Shown here one piece after another: positions 34,193 through 47,112 of a stretch of 64,000 bases of DNA. The stretch's first letter is position 1; each line of letters opens with the position of its first letter. Position numbers and translations under genes: made by a program. Below the pieces are notes generated by a model, which saw only the letters and a list, made by a program, of their open reading frames with translations, made no database searches and was not told the origin of the DNA. This DNA comes from Pyrocephalus nanus (lineage: Eukaryota > Chordata > Aves > Passeriformes > Tyrannidae), in the NCBI GenBank assembly GCA_038380795.1, contig CM076266.1, forward strand, positions 40,136,425 through 40,200,424, in the 5' to 3' direction.

Positions 34193-37100
34193 GTGAGTAG
34201 CCAAAATTCCCTACTTATTTTGCATTTGTACGGCCTTGAGGGTTTGTTGGGATTTGTTTGTTTGTTTGTTTGTTTTGGCATTTCTTCCTCTCCCTGTTTT
34301 CTTTTCAGTTTACTGCAGCAGCAAAATGTGGACAACAATTATTTAACCAATTCGCAAGAGAGGGCATAACTGTTGGAAGGTCAGCATGGATGAAATTTTA
34401 CTTAACAGAGTGTTTGTAGAAACAGCTTCCAAACTTTAATAAATTATTTTCCTACAAAAATTACCACCTCTTCAAAACCCTGTGTAAGATCTGTGCCAAC
34501 TGTACTTAATAATGGAGGCCTCTGGTGTATGCTGCTGTTTCTCCCTTTCCCAGCTATGACCAAGTTAACTCAGTCTCCTGCCAATCTGTGTGTTTTGGTA
34601 ATGGATTCACAGCTGTCTTGGCTTCCAGTAGCTAAAAGATGGCATTAATCACCACAGCTTTTCACTCGGCTTTTCACCAAGAACTGTTTGCTTATTTTGG
34701 GTTCCTAATGTCATTTCACAAAACTGTAGAAGTCTTGAAGGTATGAAGATTCTGTGAGTTTCACGAAACTAGAGTAGAAAGGAATGGGAGGTGTTGTGTT
34801 AGTACCTGTGCTAGGGGAAGCTGCAAATAAAGATCTGCCTGCTTTAGACACTGATGGGAACAGTTGTGAGTGCCTCAGCTGCACAGAAGACTTCTTTTTG
34901 CTTGTTTGTTTGGTTGGTTTGTTTCTGCCTTGTGAGAATCCAACCCTAAGGGACCAAGTCAGAAGAACCCAGCTTGCTTTGTTCTGCTGCTCACAGAGGA
35001 GAAACCTCCATTTCTCCTTCTCGGTGTTTCTTATTCTCTGCAGAGAGGTTAAATGCAGGAAGGGGACAAAAACAACACTACTTTAGGAAGTGGTTAGTTT
35101 TTAAGCCAAACCATGTAAACATGTTATTTATTGAGGTCACTAAAACCTCTTTTTCAAAGAGAAGTTCAGAACTGTGCTGCAGCCTTGGGGAAAATATAGT
35201 CTAAATCTTTTTATTTCTCCAGCTGAATTTTCAACAGCTGTCAGCATGGACTCCAGTGAAAAGAATAATAATAATTTTTTGTATAAATACAGGTACCTTG
35301 GAGAATTATGGTTCCTGTATTATTTTGAGATATATGTAGAAGAGAGGGAGAGAAGGAACAAGCTGTGCCTTGAGCCTTTTTTTTTTTTTTTTCAGATAAT
35401 GAAGGAAATATTGTTTAATCCAAACTATGCCTGTAAATTAAAATACTTTTTATTTGGCACTATGAATGTAGTACTGGTTCCTTCTAAAGATGTGAGGGTT
35501 TTTTTGCACCTTCTCTGCACATCTTTCATCTCATTTTTGCCTTTTCTTTTTCCAAGTGGTTTTCTAAGTCTTGTAACATAAATCCAAGGTTAATACCTGA
35601 GAGTTATCGTATAATCTGCTAGTTTGAAGTACGTGATTGTTATTTTATTTTACCACAGACTTGATTTATTGTGAAGCTGACATTTAAAAAGCAGCTTATA
35701 CAGACATCCCTGTAGGCACTTTTTTTTTTCTTAAATTCATTTAGGCATGAAATTAATTCACTGAATATTTATTGAGACTTTATGGACAGTTTCCTTTTCT
35801 AGTGGGCTTATTTTGCTCTCGGAAATGTGAGTCTTTCTACTGCATCATTTCCCAGCTTTGTCTAAGAGCAGCAGGCATCTCACTGTAGGAAAGAATTCAA
35901 ACAAAACTAAGCAAGGAATATTATTATTGTTTATGAACTTTATCATGTGCGTTAAGCTTGTAGGCCAAAGTGTTTCTGGATTAGAAACTGGTTAGGTTCC
36001 AAGTGAGACTGAAATGCCTTTTTAATGGAAATAACACGTTTATGTCCTAAATGCTGAAAACAAATACTAGCATTTCAAAAGTGAGGAAAAACAGCCCTAG
36101 AAAATAATATAATTCAAGCTTTTGTCACTTGAGGTGTTAATGAGAAATGCAAATGTTTTTTAGTATGTTTAGCACAGCTGCTGAGATCCCGTTCCCTCAG
36201 AACAAAAAGGTCATTTCTGTATTCTGACACAGATTTATCACATTGTCCTGTTCTCTCTGATATTGCTCAAGTTAGATGGCTGCTCCAAAACAGCTCTTTA
36301 AAATAGTTGCCCGGGAATCCCATTAGCAGCCACCTGCAGAACTGGCTGCATTCACATCCCGTGTTACCCACACAGCGTCATGCAGCGATCTCCAGAAACA
36401 AGAGGGATGGTTCATTCCTGGCAACCTCGTATAGCTGGAGAGTGTGGAGAAAAGGATGATAATAAAACAAAAGAGAAGGAGGGAGTGTGTGAGTTAAGCT
36501 GATTGGTTCAGGGAATTTTGAGGAGTTTTCTTTGTCGATTTATGGTAGTATTAAAAATTCCTTGAGGACATGGACTAGAAGCGAGCTTTCCAACCTTTGC
36601 TCGTCTGTTAAGAGTCATTAGTGTTGCTTTCTCTGCCTGTCTTGATGGATCTCATGGCCATGGGCTTAGTTTTTCCTTTTACACTTCTGCTGGTACCAGC
36701 CATTCTGGAGCATTTCAAGACAACGAGTTCTCACAAGCCCGTGATGGGCATAAAACTTAGAGAATATCTGCTATTGCAGCCACCCTTCAATTTGTCTGTT
36801 ACACAGCTAATTCCTCTTGTTGTATAAACTCCCACGAAATGACAGCATGACTCTTGTCTCTGTTACTAGATCAGAAATCAAAAGCATAATAGATCAAAAT
36901 GTGGGAGCCTGTCAGAGCAGCTTTGAAGAGCTTTCGTATCCATCTGCTGCGCTGTCACCTTTCACCGGCTCTGAAGTCGCTCATCCAGGGCCTGCTGTCT
37001 TCTGAACTTGTGTTAAGATTTTTTAAAAGTTACAGTCTGGTTTGCCCACCCATGCTCAAGGCCCTGTTGTGCTGCAAGAGCAGCACAAAGGAAACCTTGA

Positions 37101-37424
37101 ACCACCCTTAACAGAGAATGGACTGCCTGTACTGCCAGCAGGAGTAAGTCTTCCTCTTGGGAAGAGTCATCTTCTTGCTGTCCACTTGTCCCTCCTTTGT
37201 GTGTGCTGGCTGCCCAGCATTGCCTATTTCTTGTTTCTCCACCTCTCTCTACCAAGCTGTTACCTCATACATTGCACTTAAACAGCAAGTCCTTTGGATT
37301 ACTGTGTGTCTTTCTTGTGATTGTCTAGCACCTGACATGTGGCACACCAGTGACTTTGTAACACAGGACAGAGAAGCAGGCAAGGCACAGCTTTCTGATC
37401 CATCCCCTTTCTCCTGTCTTGCAG
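34193..37424 (+). other. RAPGEF5: Last RAPGEF5 intron
   Basis: Phase 1, GT-AG, 3232 nt. It holds a GTTT run at 34253-34277 and a T16 run at 35377-35392. A stretch at 36180-36440 with several CpGs might be conserved. Two exon-like blocks with good splice sites (36870-37003 and about 37050-37140) do not extend the RAPGEF5 frame. Confidence 0.85.
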
Positions 37425-37543
37425 GCAATGAAGTTCCTTCGAAAGAGCATCATGAGCTGAAGCCATATGTCCATCACCTGCATGTCATCGACAACCAGCA
37501 AGCTCTGTTTGAGCTTTCTCACAGGATAGAGCCACGAGTGTGA
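37425..37543 (+). CDS. RAPGEF5: RAPGEF5 terminal coding exon
   Basis: The coding part is 119 nt including TGA at 37541-37543 (visible residues 445-483). It encodes GNEVPSKEHHELKPYVHHLH, then VIDNQQALFELSHRIEPRV and stop. The order 'KEH.ELK.YV..L.VID.QQALFELSHRIEPRV' is the RAPGEF5 tail and distinguishes it from EPAC proteins, which end differently. The acceptor is tgtcttgcag. No further intron is expected after the stop. Confidence 0.98.
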
Positions 37544-40500
37544 GCGTACACAGCTTCATATAACCTTGTAACTGCAGCACTTTGAATTAAGTGAATGTTT
37601 TAGCCAAGCATGTTGCTTCCCTATATAAGAACAGTTTACTGAGTTTTATCAGTAGCTCACACAACATGTGCAGGAAAATCAGGCAAGAGCCAGCAAAGGA
37701 GCTGCTCACAGAGTTGCAGGGCAAGCTTGGTGCCATTCCCACTGGTCACTGGGATGTGAGGGAGTGGAGCAGCGTCCTTTGAACTCAGGAGCTTGGTTTC
37801 TGTGAAAATATTGTTTGGTCCAGTGTAGCTTTCAATGCAGATTCTGCCAGTATTAGGATGAAAGGAATCATCGTGTCACAGCAGCAAAACATTTCAGCAA
37901 GCAACATGCCGCAAGGGGATTGATTCCCAGTTCACCACATATGTACCTCACTGATTCAAGGCTGCCAAAGTATTGTTGCCAAAAATAATGTGCAATCTCT
38001 GCAGTTCTTCTGAGTCCACTGGAGCATCGTATTTGAGATAAGTGCAAACAACCAAGGATGGGAATATAACAAGGTAGCACAACCAGATGAAACTCAAGAG
38101 TGTGTCGTGATGTGGAGGTCAGCAGTAAACAGTTCATGCTGTTACGGTCTTTAAGAACCTGTTCATCCACACTGTAAGAGCCAATCCACTTTTGTTGCAA
38201 TTCATGGACACGATTATTTGTATACTGAAAACATGTTATTTTCTTCCTTTTCAATTATCTCAGATTTAGCACTGGGTCCTGCAGTTAACATGTTATGAAT
38301 TATTATAGCAGAAGCTTTGTTTTCTGCTTGGATTACAGCCTCCTTGGTGTCTATTCAGAGGCAGTGCCTAGACCCACCTATATTCCTAACTCATCTCTGG
38401 GAAATACCGTTCCAGCAGGTAAAACTTCACCTAACTTGCACATGCTTCTAGTTTTTAAAGAACAAAAATGTGCACCTTACAGGGTACCACTGTAATTACC
38501 TGCATACACACCGAGCTCTCAGCATCAGGGTCCCTTTACTTCTTTTGTCCCTCTCACACCCTTTCCCTATCCAATTCTCATGTAGCTACAAGTACTACAT
38601 CTGGGCATGTACTGAGGCAGCATTTCTAAAGTGTTGTCTACAGCTGATCTACATCTCGAGCACCACCGTAACCATAGCTCTGCTTTTCAGTGCTAAGAAG
38701 TTGCCCTGAAATAATCCAGTGAATGCTGCAGGCAATGTGCAGAGTGCTCCAGGGTCTGGCACATGTTTGTACACTGACTCATGGCAACAGTCCTTTTGCA
38801 GAGCAGGGAGGGTACATAGCATCACTTGCCCATCTCTATTGAATGTTTTCCACATGAGAAAGACTTCCAAGACAATGCTCATTTACTAAAATGTGGGAAT
38901 ACTGAAGCAGCATGCTCTTCATCATTGTGTTATCTCTGGTCTAAAGGGATTTAAAAGAAGCAGCTTTAACAAGTAGTCTGTGGGGGAATCTGTAGAATGC
39001 ATTCAGTTTTCCCATCTGTGAAATATTGTATAGATCTATTGTAAAGGAAACAGATGTTTCAGAAATGTATTTGCTTGTACTTTGTTATTATCAAATACTA
39101 TGTTTTTGTTTTGTTTTGTTTTTTTTTTTTTTAGAAAAAAAATCTTCTTTTTACCCAGTAAAAAGAAAAAAAAAATAAACTCTTGCTGGCCATGGAGTAA
39201 AAATTTCCTATGTTCTTCTGTAGATGTGACTGCACATATTGTAAATAACTCTTTAGTGCAAACAGACCAAAACTGTTCAGATGAAGATACTAGCTGTGGT
39301 GGGCTCCTTTTTGCAGCGTAAGAACAAAAACCAGATACAATTTGTTGCTTGTGTTATTGCAGTTCTTCCTCGGGGTGCAGCACTCGGAATTCCCACCCTA
39401 ACTGCATTACCTGGATGGTTTCCTGGGTTTTGAGCTCCCCCTTGTGTATTTTTTCTTTTTACTGTGGCATTATTTTTAGGAGCCTGTATGTAGACCATGC
39501 TTCAGCTAATATGGTGTAACTCTTTGGTCCACAAATTGTTCTCTTGAAATCTGTGGGAGAGGGAGGATTAGAAGTTATTCAGGCTGAGAGAGTGACGCTG
39601 TTTCTCAGTTCACTGCATTTGGCTCTGTGATAGTTTTGGGTAGTTACTGCTGATGAAGCAACAGCGATGCCAGAGAAGAATAAAAGACAAGGAAACAGAA
39701 GAAGGGGTGGGGGGAGGAAATAACAATGACTCTGTGCTGCGGCTTTGATTTGAAAGCCTGCTAGAGTGACCTTGAAGGCTCCTCACTCTGCCAGTTCAAA
39801 ATGAAGTAAAGGGATAACTTGTACCAATAGACTTCGAGCCAGCTGAGGTTTTGGCTATCTGCACCACTGTAATTTCACACTAAATCAGGTGTTGTCTGCC
39901 TCTTGCAGCTGGCATAAAATCAGTTTGAAGGCATATAGCCAGAATTAACCTTGTTATCTATGTTAGACTACTAATTAGCTAATTAGACTACTGTTTATAA
40001 CTTTAAAACCTAGTTTTTATAGTGGCCTGTATAACTTGGATAGAAATTTCTGGTCTCAGGGTCCAACATGGCTGCATCAATTTCACACTGAAAATATGGG
40101 CCTAATAACTGCTACCATAAAAGAAAGGCAAATAGCCTTAACCTGTAGCTAATATGTCTAATTTAAAAAGAGGCCCTTCAGAGACTTCATTCAACAGGAT
40201 TTTGTCTGCAGAGCTTTGCTGCAGACTGACAAGCAGTTTGAAGGTGTGGTGGTTGGGAGAAGAACTATAAGTAAACCCTGTGAAAGGGAAGGGTAATACT
40301 ATACAGCTTCTGCCAGGGTCCAGCACCAGTTGATATTATGTGATTTATGTTTTTTTTTACATCCCTCAATAGTGCAATTAGGTTACAATAGGATAAAATC
40401 AAACAAATCTTGCAAATTCAGTTTATCACAGTCACACCTGGGCTTAAATACTCTGCTTTTTTTTTTTTTTTTCAGTAGCTAGGAGGATCAATTATACGTA

Positions 40501-40900
40501 AAAAAGGAAGGAGCTATGTCACTTTATACCTCTTTGATATGGGATTTTGTTGCAACACATGTAGATGTTTCTATGACACAGCTTGCTGGTTCCAGCATCG
40601 TCTTGGATAGTAATAAATTTCATTTGCATAGCAGTGGCAAAAAAAAGGGTGTTATCAGAAATAATAAATAGAAATAAAGACCGGTGCTGCTGTAAAACTA
40701 CAAAGAAAGATGTAAATACTAAACATTTTAGCAGAGTAATATTTATTTGCATAGCCTATTTATTGTCATCTTATACATTGTTAAACACTGGGATGAAGTC
40801 AGTGAGCTGAGGTAAGAACACCTGCCTGTTCTCTCTGAGTGCCATAATGGTGTCAGCTTGCATTAAAAGGAATAAAATAGAACCCCCCAAACCAAGGTAT
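37544..40900 (+). other. RAPGEF5: Probable RAPGEF5 3' UTR (end uncertain)
   Basis: This follows the stop codon directly and shows no splice evidence. The family's known mRNAs have a long 3' UTR, so extension for a few kilobases is plausible. Possible poly(A) hexamers are AATAAA at 39174-39179 (in an A-rich run), 39679-39684, 40663-40668, 40673-40678 and 40871-40876, the last with ATTAAA at 40862-40867. None has an obvious strong GU-rich element, so the end cannot be fixed by eye. T-rich tracts occur at 39104-39133 and 40457-40472. A 128-codon antisense open frame lies at 37868-38254. Confidence 0.5.
40862..40876 (+). promoter_or_regulatory. Candidate poly(A) signal pair
   Basis: ATTAAA and AATAAA lie within 15 bases of each other. 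They are the most distal clustered hexamers in the segment likely to be the RAPGEF5 3' UTR. Supporting GU-rich sequence is not clear, so this is only one of several candidates. Confidence 0.25.
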
Positions 40901-43900
40901 TTACCTGACTTCTCAGGGACTACAGCTAGTAGTTATCCACCATTATGAGAGCTGGTATGTATGAAATAGTCTGATTTACCAGAATCAATGTTGCCAATGT
41001 TTTCCTTTGCATATTTCATGCTTGTTTGCCTCTGTACATATGATTGTGTCGTGTATTTATGAGAGCTAGTAAGCAATAATTTATATGTCAAAATGGCCAA
41101 GCAATACAAGGTTAAAACTTGTAGAAGTAACTGTTATGTTTATCTTGCATTTTCCAGTGTTTTTTAATATTGCTTTTCAAAATATAAAAACTACCTTAAT
41201 GAAGTCTGGGCTCTGTGCCTTCATGCCTACCACACATACTTATTGTTCATATATGGAATATTTTCCTTCCAGTTGTTCATAGAGGTTCATGAGCCTGACA
41301 CTGTTCAGAGCTGCTCGTCTGTCTCTGGTCAGTGGGATTCGCTGGTTCCAATGTTTCAAAGCAGGAATGATGTTAATGGGGTCTCAGCTGTGCCCTGTCA
41401 TCACAGCGCAGTCAAAGAGGGGCCTCGAGCCACCATGAGAAGACCCTGTGGGGGAGGGGAGGAGTAAATCTATCTTCATATCCTCTGGAGGCTGCTTATT
41501 GGCACTTGATCCTCTTAGTGAGGACAGCAAATGCTTTCCCCTGTCATCAGTCATCCCTGACAGTGCTGTTTCCTTCCTCCGGGCTCTGCAGCAGGGAATG
41601 CAAGGTCAGGATGGGCTACAAGTGCACTGTAACACAGCTGAGGCTTGCCCTGTCCTTCCATCCTTTCCACTTGCAAACCCTGGGAACCAGTAAGCCAAAC
41701 CTAGTTATTTCAAACAGAAATAACACATGGTACTTACTAGCATGATGTTTGTTCAAAGTGCTTTACAAATTGGCAGTACTTAATCCTCTGAGTGCCTGCA
41801 CCTTAAGGAGTCTTAAGCCTGACCTACGAAGTGCCAGTGTTTGTATACAGATAGGGTGAATTTTAATATTAATATTTAAAACAAGCCTAAATTGTTGACA
41901 CTTCTCCATAATGATGTAAAGAAACATTACAGACAGACATCCTTTTCCAGATCCAGCTGCACCAGCTGAAGAATTTATGGTCCCAGCTGTTTATCACTGT
42001 CCCTGTTTTGGATATCTTTGCTCCACAGTGTAGCCCGGAAGATCAGAGGAGAATCTCCTAACCCGTTGCCACATATGGCTACATGCAAGCAACTAACTTT
42101 GCCCTAAAAGGCTCTCCTTCCATCCATCAGCCTTGCTGGGACATTTTCCTAAGAAGCTAGATTTGCAAATGGGAGAGTGTAGAGCTGAGGATAGCTGCCT
42201 TACAGCTCCAGCTGTGCTAGAAGAGCCAAAAACCAAGGCTGCTGCATTGCAGATGTCCCTTTAGACCATCTTGCTAAACTATTCAAACAAGGGTTCCTCT
42301 ATCCCTGTCCACCAAAAAGATCTTGATTGGCAAAGGGCTGCCATTTAGTCTGCTCGGTGGGCTCTGAATTTTAATGGAAGTTTTCAGAGAGGCTTGAGAT
42401 GAGTCATTCCTTTAGGAGCTGTATGAGTGTGAGAGGCAGCAGGTGGGGGCAGTTTGCCTGGGGCCCAGCACTGCCCTCTGTGCAGAGCAGAACTGACCTG
42501 CACGGGGACAACTGCTCTACACTATGTAGAACTGATTTCCTCTTCTCAGTAGGAGAAAGCACTCAACTGAAAAACAAACCTCCTAAGTATTTGCTGTGTT
42601 TCACACGCCAGCAGACTTTCATGTCACCCAGAGCATATGCCCAGAGTCCTGCTGTCTTCTGCCATAGGTGTGGCAGCTGAGTTGCACATATTACAAAACC
42701 CCAAAAAAGGTAAGTCTTCTTCTGACTCCACAGCTACAATGTTCACCATTTCACACTGGAGACTTGTGTGATGGCACCCTCCATGCATGGCTACAATAAT
42801 ATTGTGAAATGCTCATAGTTGTCTCAGAGTTAAAAGAACCGAGCAGGATAATCAATAAAGTCTAGAGATCTGAGGAGGCCTGTAACGATGGGCTAAATGA
42901 ACAACTGTTGAAACAAGGAAAGAAGTGTTCTGCATTCCCTCTTGTCTGGAAGAAGATCTTTGGATTTCATAAAATCCTTGCAAAGATCAGAAAGCCTAGC
43001 AAAAGTGAGCTAAGCAGCAGTCCAGCCTCAGAGCCTTTAAAAGGTTGAAGAATGGTAAGTCTGCACAATTTTGATTTTCACTGCCCATTGCTTGGGGAAG
43101 CATTTGCAGCTGGTGGTATCCCCAGGAGGTCTGTACTACCACTTATTTGCAGAATTGTAAATCCATTCATTTTGGGAACTGGCTGGACTTCAATATATTT
43201 TTCTCCATCCTTTTTCTATGCCAAGGAGAGAAAGGGGCATGATCTTGAAAGCCTGGGGAAAATTCCTTTACTCTTAAGGGTGCTGATGACTTTTTTCAGG
43301 TCTGATTTCCCCAGGGAAAATTCTGAGGGTAGAGGCAATCCTCCCCATTTAGAGAAACACAACACTCCTAGGGAAACTGGGCAGTTAAAACCCAGGGAAA
43401 TCCTCATTTTGGGGTTAGGAAAGAGAAGAGTCGTTCAGGAGGTCACCCAAATGCAGCGGGTGAGAGGGAAGCTCTTCCTTTGTGTTGTCTGCATGGGTGT
43501 GGTTGATGGCACCTGGATACTTGGTTCATGAGTTACATTGCAGGAAGAGGTGGGGAGTGCAGGGTTTGATCCTAAGTAGGACTTAGAGTGTTGTTTCCTA
43601 ACGAGGTCTTTGTGGGCTGCCTTTAGTGCTCTTTTACAATCCTAGTGCCCCTACTTCCTATTCGTAAGGTTTCAGCTTTCATCTCTGTGGTAAGAAGTCA
43701 CAGCAATCCTGGGGGTGATAAGAAATAGCAAATCAACATAGTTTAGTATAAAGTTTGATTGGAAACTCAAACTTATCCTTTTTAGCTGAAAATATGATTC
43801 AGCTGTATAAGATTGGAGAAGTATACAAGCAAGACACCAAGTTGTCTTTAAGCAGAATCAGGTGAGCTAAACCACACTGAAGGACAGCCTGCCTTGAGCA

Positions 43901-46900
43901 GATGAGTCGAATAATGGTTTGTGCAATAGAGATAGGTTATAGATTGCTTGATCCTTCAGAGAGAGTTGCTTGCAGAAAGTTGCCAGGGCTTCTAAAACTT
44001 GCAGCTTTTTGTTTTGTTCTCCTGCTGTTGCAGATACCAATGCAAGTCCTTTCCTGCCTGCAGCACAGGAAGAGCTGTTACAGAGCAACTGTTAGTGCTC
44101 CAGGTAAGGTTATAAAGAAGAATAAAGGAAAGGAGAAGTCTTGCCATTGTCCCAGATGATTGTTGAGCTGGGTCTGCAGAGAAATGATTTAGATGAGAGT
44201 GCTGCTTAGCAGCGAAAAATGGCACTGGCAGAACTTGTCCATTTAACCTAAGTGGTGAAGTGTCCCTTGAGAGAGGTATGGCCAGCTGTGACAGATGGCT
44301 TGAAAGCAAAAAGCTGTGCTTTGCTGGAGGGAATTTACTAGCAAATGTAAGCAGAGATGATTCAGACCTGGAAATGACAAAGGATGATGAGGATCAAGCT
44401 CCAGATCAAGCGCTTCCTTGGTAAGTTATAGAGGCTTCTGAAAGATGTTTGTGAGAGCTCTCCGTAACACTAGGCAAAGGTTTTGTTGCTTCACAAACAG
44501 TGAAGCTGCTACTGAGGTCACGTGGACTTGATTCCTGCGTGGGCTCGCCCCCAGCCAAATGTGCCTGTCAGTGGGAGCAACTCTGGCACAGGCAAGTGTC
44601 TGCTGAGAAAGTCAGCTCAGCAGCTCCAGGTGACAATCCTTCAGCTGTAAAGCCCTCAAAAGTTTGAAGTCTTCAAGTTATGTCAAGCAGGTTGGAAAAA
44701 CTTCATTAAAACAAGGCCAGCTGCTGTCATAAGGGTGTCTCTCCCCTTCATTTAGAAAGGCTGTGTGAAGTCAAGTTGAACTTTGGTTGATTTCTGTTGG
44801 GTTTTAAAAACTCCAGATGCTCAAACGTCTGTTGCCAGGCTGAGTCTCTGGCTACATTATAAAACAGAATATAGTCTCTCTATCCAATCGGAAACACTTT
44901 AAAGCCACAAATAACTGTGAACTGCTACTAATGCTGGGCTTTGTACAAGGCCAATCCCCTGGTTATGGTGCAGCATCAGAAGAGGACCAGCAGAGCTGCT
45001 GGGTGTTGGGTGCCCTATCATACTTACAGGGATGAAAACTGTTGTGGCTGACACCAGTTGCCAGCACTGACCTTGGCTCAAGGCTACAGCTACATGCTCC
45101 AGATTCAGTGCACATTGTTGGTTGGAGGCCACTTTTTAAGGCCAAGTAGGCGACAATGTAACAGTAGAAACTAGAAGAGAAGTGTAAAACAGGATGGTAA
45201 ATGGATTGAACAAGACCAACATAGCAGAGGCAGAACAGGGGAGGGCAGTTAAGGGAAAATAATATGCAAATCTGAAAACTCACACGTGTCTGAAATTCAT
45301 TTAGATCCATATTTACTGCTTATTTGATGAGGTTATTTAATTTTAAGTGGGGTAATTCACTTTACTTTTAAATAAGAGTTTCTGCTGAAGAGTATAATGT
45401 AGTTTTAGTCAATCAAATTTAATTCTGTGCATTTTGCTAACTTGAGTTATTCTTCAAAGCAATTTGAGTGACTCCAGGGAACTTGGTCTGTCTTTGTACA
45501 AGTGCAAATGAGGAAAGACTTAGGCTAAATGTTCAGATTTCCAGAGGACACTGAGAGAGACTAACATGGTGAAGGTAGGTATCATTTCCCAGAAGTAAAC
45601 AGACAAGAAACTGCTGGAGCCATGTGTCGCTACAAGAAAGGCAGAGTTTTTACTGGGGGCATCTCTGCAAAGACCACATCACCATCCTAACCAAGCAAAG
45701 GGCTTGGTTGACTGTGGTTGATTGCAGCAAAAGCTGGTGTCAGCTAGACCAAACTTTTCCAGCAGCTAACCTGCTTTTAGCAGTATCTTCCCTTTCAAAT
45801 GTTCAGATTCCACTGACATCTAGTGGTGAAATCCTGTGTCTGGAGAGCCAGTTAATAGCATCAAAACTGCCAAGTGTGACCTCGAGGGATTGCAGGATGT
45901 AATGCAGCAGTGAGGCTCTTCTATCATCTGCCTGGTCCACTGACCCCAGTTTATTAGATTTGTTGACTCAGATTCCCGTTTAAGTGGACTGATGGGATTA
46001 TCTGTTCAGCTTTTCTGTGCACATTTCCCCATGGATTTAACTTTCAGGCTTTATGATGAGAGTGCACATTCACTTAGGATAGAAGCTAATAGGAATAAAG
46101 ACTGCTGCCTCCTTGTCTGTCAGTACCTCCTGGAGTCAGCATCTCATCCAAAGCTGTTGGCTGCAATGTGAGAGTTTGGTCTGGGACAGCTTCTCCAAAA
46201 ATGCTGCAGAGGTGTCTGGGTGTGTTTGTCAGAAGCAAGCAAATCCTCTGCCTGCTGGTTTAATGGTGTGAGGCTGAATTCCCAGTTTAATCAAAGGACC
46301 GGTTTTGTGAGCCCAAGGAGCGGATTTTCTCTGGAAGGTGCTGTTGTGCAGGTGATCCTGGCAGTTTGGTGACTGTATTCTCCACATCAGTGGTACTCCC
46401 ATGAGCACAGCTGCAGCCAGCCAGCTGCAGCTGCCATGTGGTGTCACAGGGAAGCTGTGGAATAGGAAAAGATAAGACAAGGAAGCATTTTGGAGTAATC
46501 TGTTATAAGGTGCTGGTTGATGAGCTGATGACCGCTAAGGTGAGCAAAATTGAAAAAGGCTGAACATGTCTGGTGTTAGTCAGGGACAGCTGCAGGCTGT
46601 AGGGACTCCGGAGAAAGTCAAGACTAATCAAATTTTGTTGTGACTTGGCAAATAGGAGGACTGGAAATTAACCACATATGTATCATATAGTTGGGAAGCA
46701 GCAGCCAAAAGAGTAAAATACTTATTTAATCTGTAGCTGATTGATAAATGTTGCCTACTCAGCAAAAGCTTCCAAATATCTAGTACAGAAGTGCTTTAGG
46801 AAATGCCTTCATGAAGAGCTGACTTCAGCTGTGAGTTGGGACTAGGGAGAGCCCCAGTCAGTCATTCTCACCACTGTGTTGATGCAGCTGCTCCTGAGCC

Positions 46901-47040
46901 TGTGCCTCAACCTGAATCATTCACCTGGGAAATGGTCATATCCAAGCAAGCTTCCTCTACATAATAAACCTCCAATTTCAGATGCACACACAAACTGGTA
47001 ATTGTGCTTTACCTTATTACTGGGATTAATGAGTGCAGCT
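40900..47040. other. Intergenic stretch, no gene recognised
   Basis: About 6 kb without a recognisable exon or repeat family. It contains a 160-codon open frame at 43052-43531 and several good donor-like sites (about 42710, 43055, 44104 and 44421) that do not combine into a coherent coding frame. A non-coding transcript or distal 3' UTR cannot be excluded. Confidence 0.6.
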
Positions 47041-47042
47041 CA

Positions 47043-47112
47043 TTATGGGTTTCCCCAGAGACTAGTCACTGTGATATTGCACTATGGTCACAGTGACAGT
47101 CTGGGGTCATAA
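47043..47112. other. 70-nt imperfect inverted repeat (hairpin)
   Basis: The left arm (47043-47074) and right arm (47088-47112) pair as 10 bp perfect (GTCACTGTGA with TCACAGTGAC), a 1-nt bulge, 5 bp, a 2-nt bulge, CCCC with GGGG, an asymmetric internal loop, and TTATG with CATAA. That is about 24 base pairs around a 13-nt loop. Size and shape resemble either a pre-miRNA or a small palindromic transposon relic. The function is unknown. Confidence 0.75.

Larger units (their letters stand above)
1..40900 (+). other. RAPGEF5: RAPGEF5 gene, partial (5' part outside window)
   Basis: Gene-level entry. Fifteen exons with consensus splice sites join in one frame to give 483 residues and a stop. The product matches Rap guanine-nucleotide exchange factor 5, which promotes GDP release from Rap GTPases and has been reported to bind M-Ras-GTP through its Ras-association region. 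The visible order is RasGEF N-terminal (REM) module, linker, ubiquitin-like RA region, then CDC25-homology catalytic domain. Unlike EPAC1/2 (RAPGEF3/4), the family member has no functional cAMP-binding domain as far as is known; the part that would show this is outside the window. The C-terminal tail ending in IEPRV and the segment [17 protein letters not shown] favour RAPGEF5 over RAPGEF4. About the first hundred residues of a typical 580-residue isoform are missing here. The right boundary is approximate because the 3' end is unresolved. Confidence 0.95.

Noticed and set aside
36870..37003. Possible alternative last exon with good acceptor (tctctgttactag)
   Set aside because: Spliced from the exon ending at 34192 it would hit a stop after a few codons, and the longer open frame there is not in RAPGEF5 phase.
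43052..43531. 160-codon ATG-started open frame, the longest outside RAPGEF5 and the CR1 copy
   Set aside because: No domain or family resemblance, and a frame of this size can arise by chance on six frames of 64 kb. Worth only a homology search.
44278..44424. Short open frame with acidic end (DDSDLEMTKDDEDQAPDQ) finishing at a gtaagt donor-like site
   Set aside because: Looked like an exon, but there is no matching acceptor in phase and no partner exon nearby.
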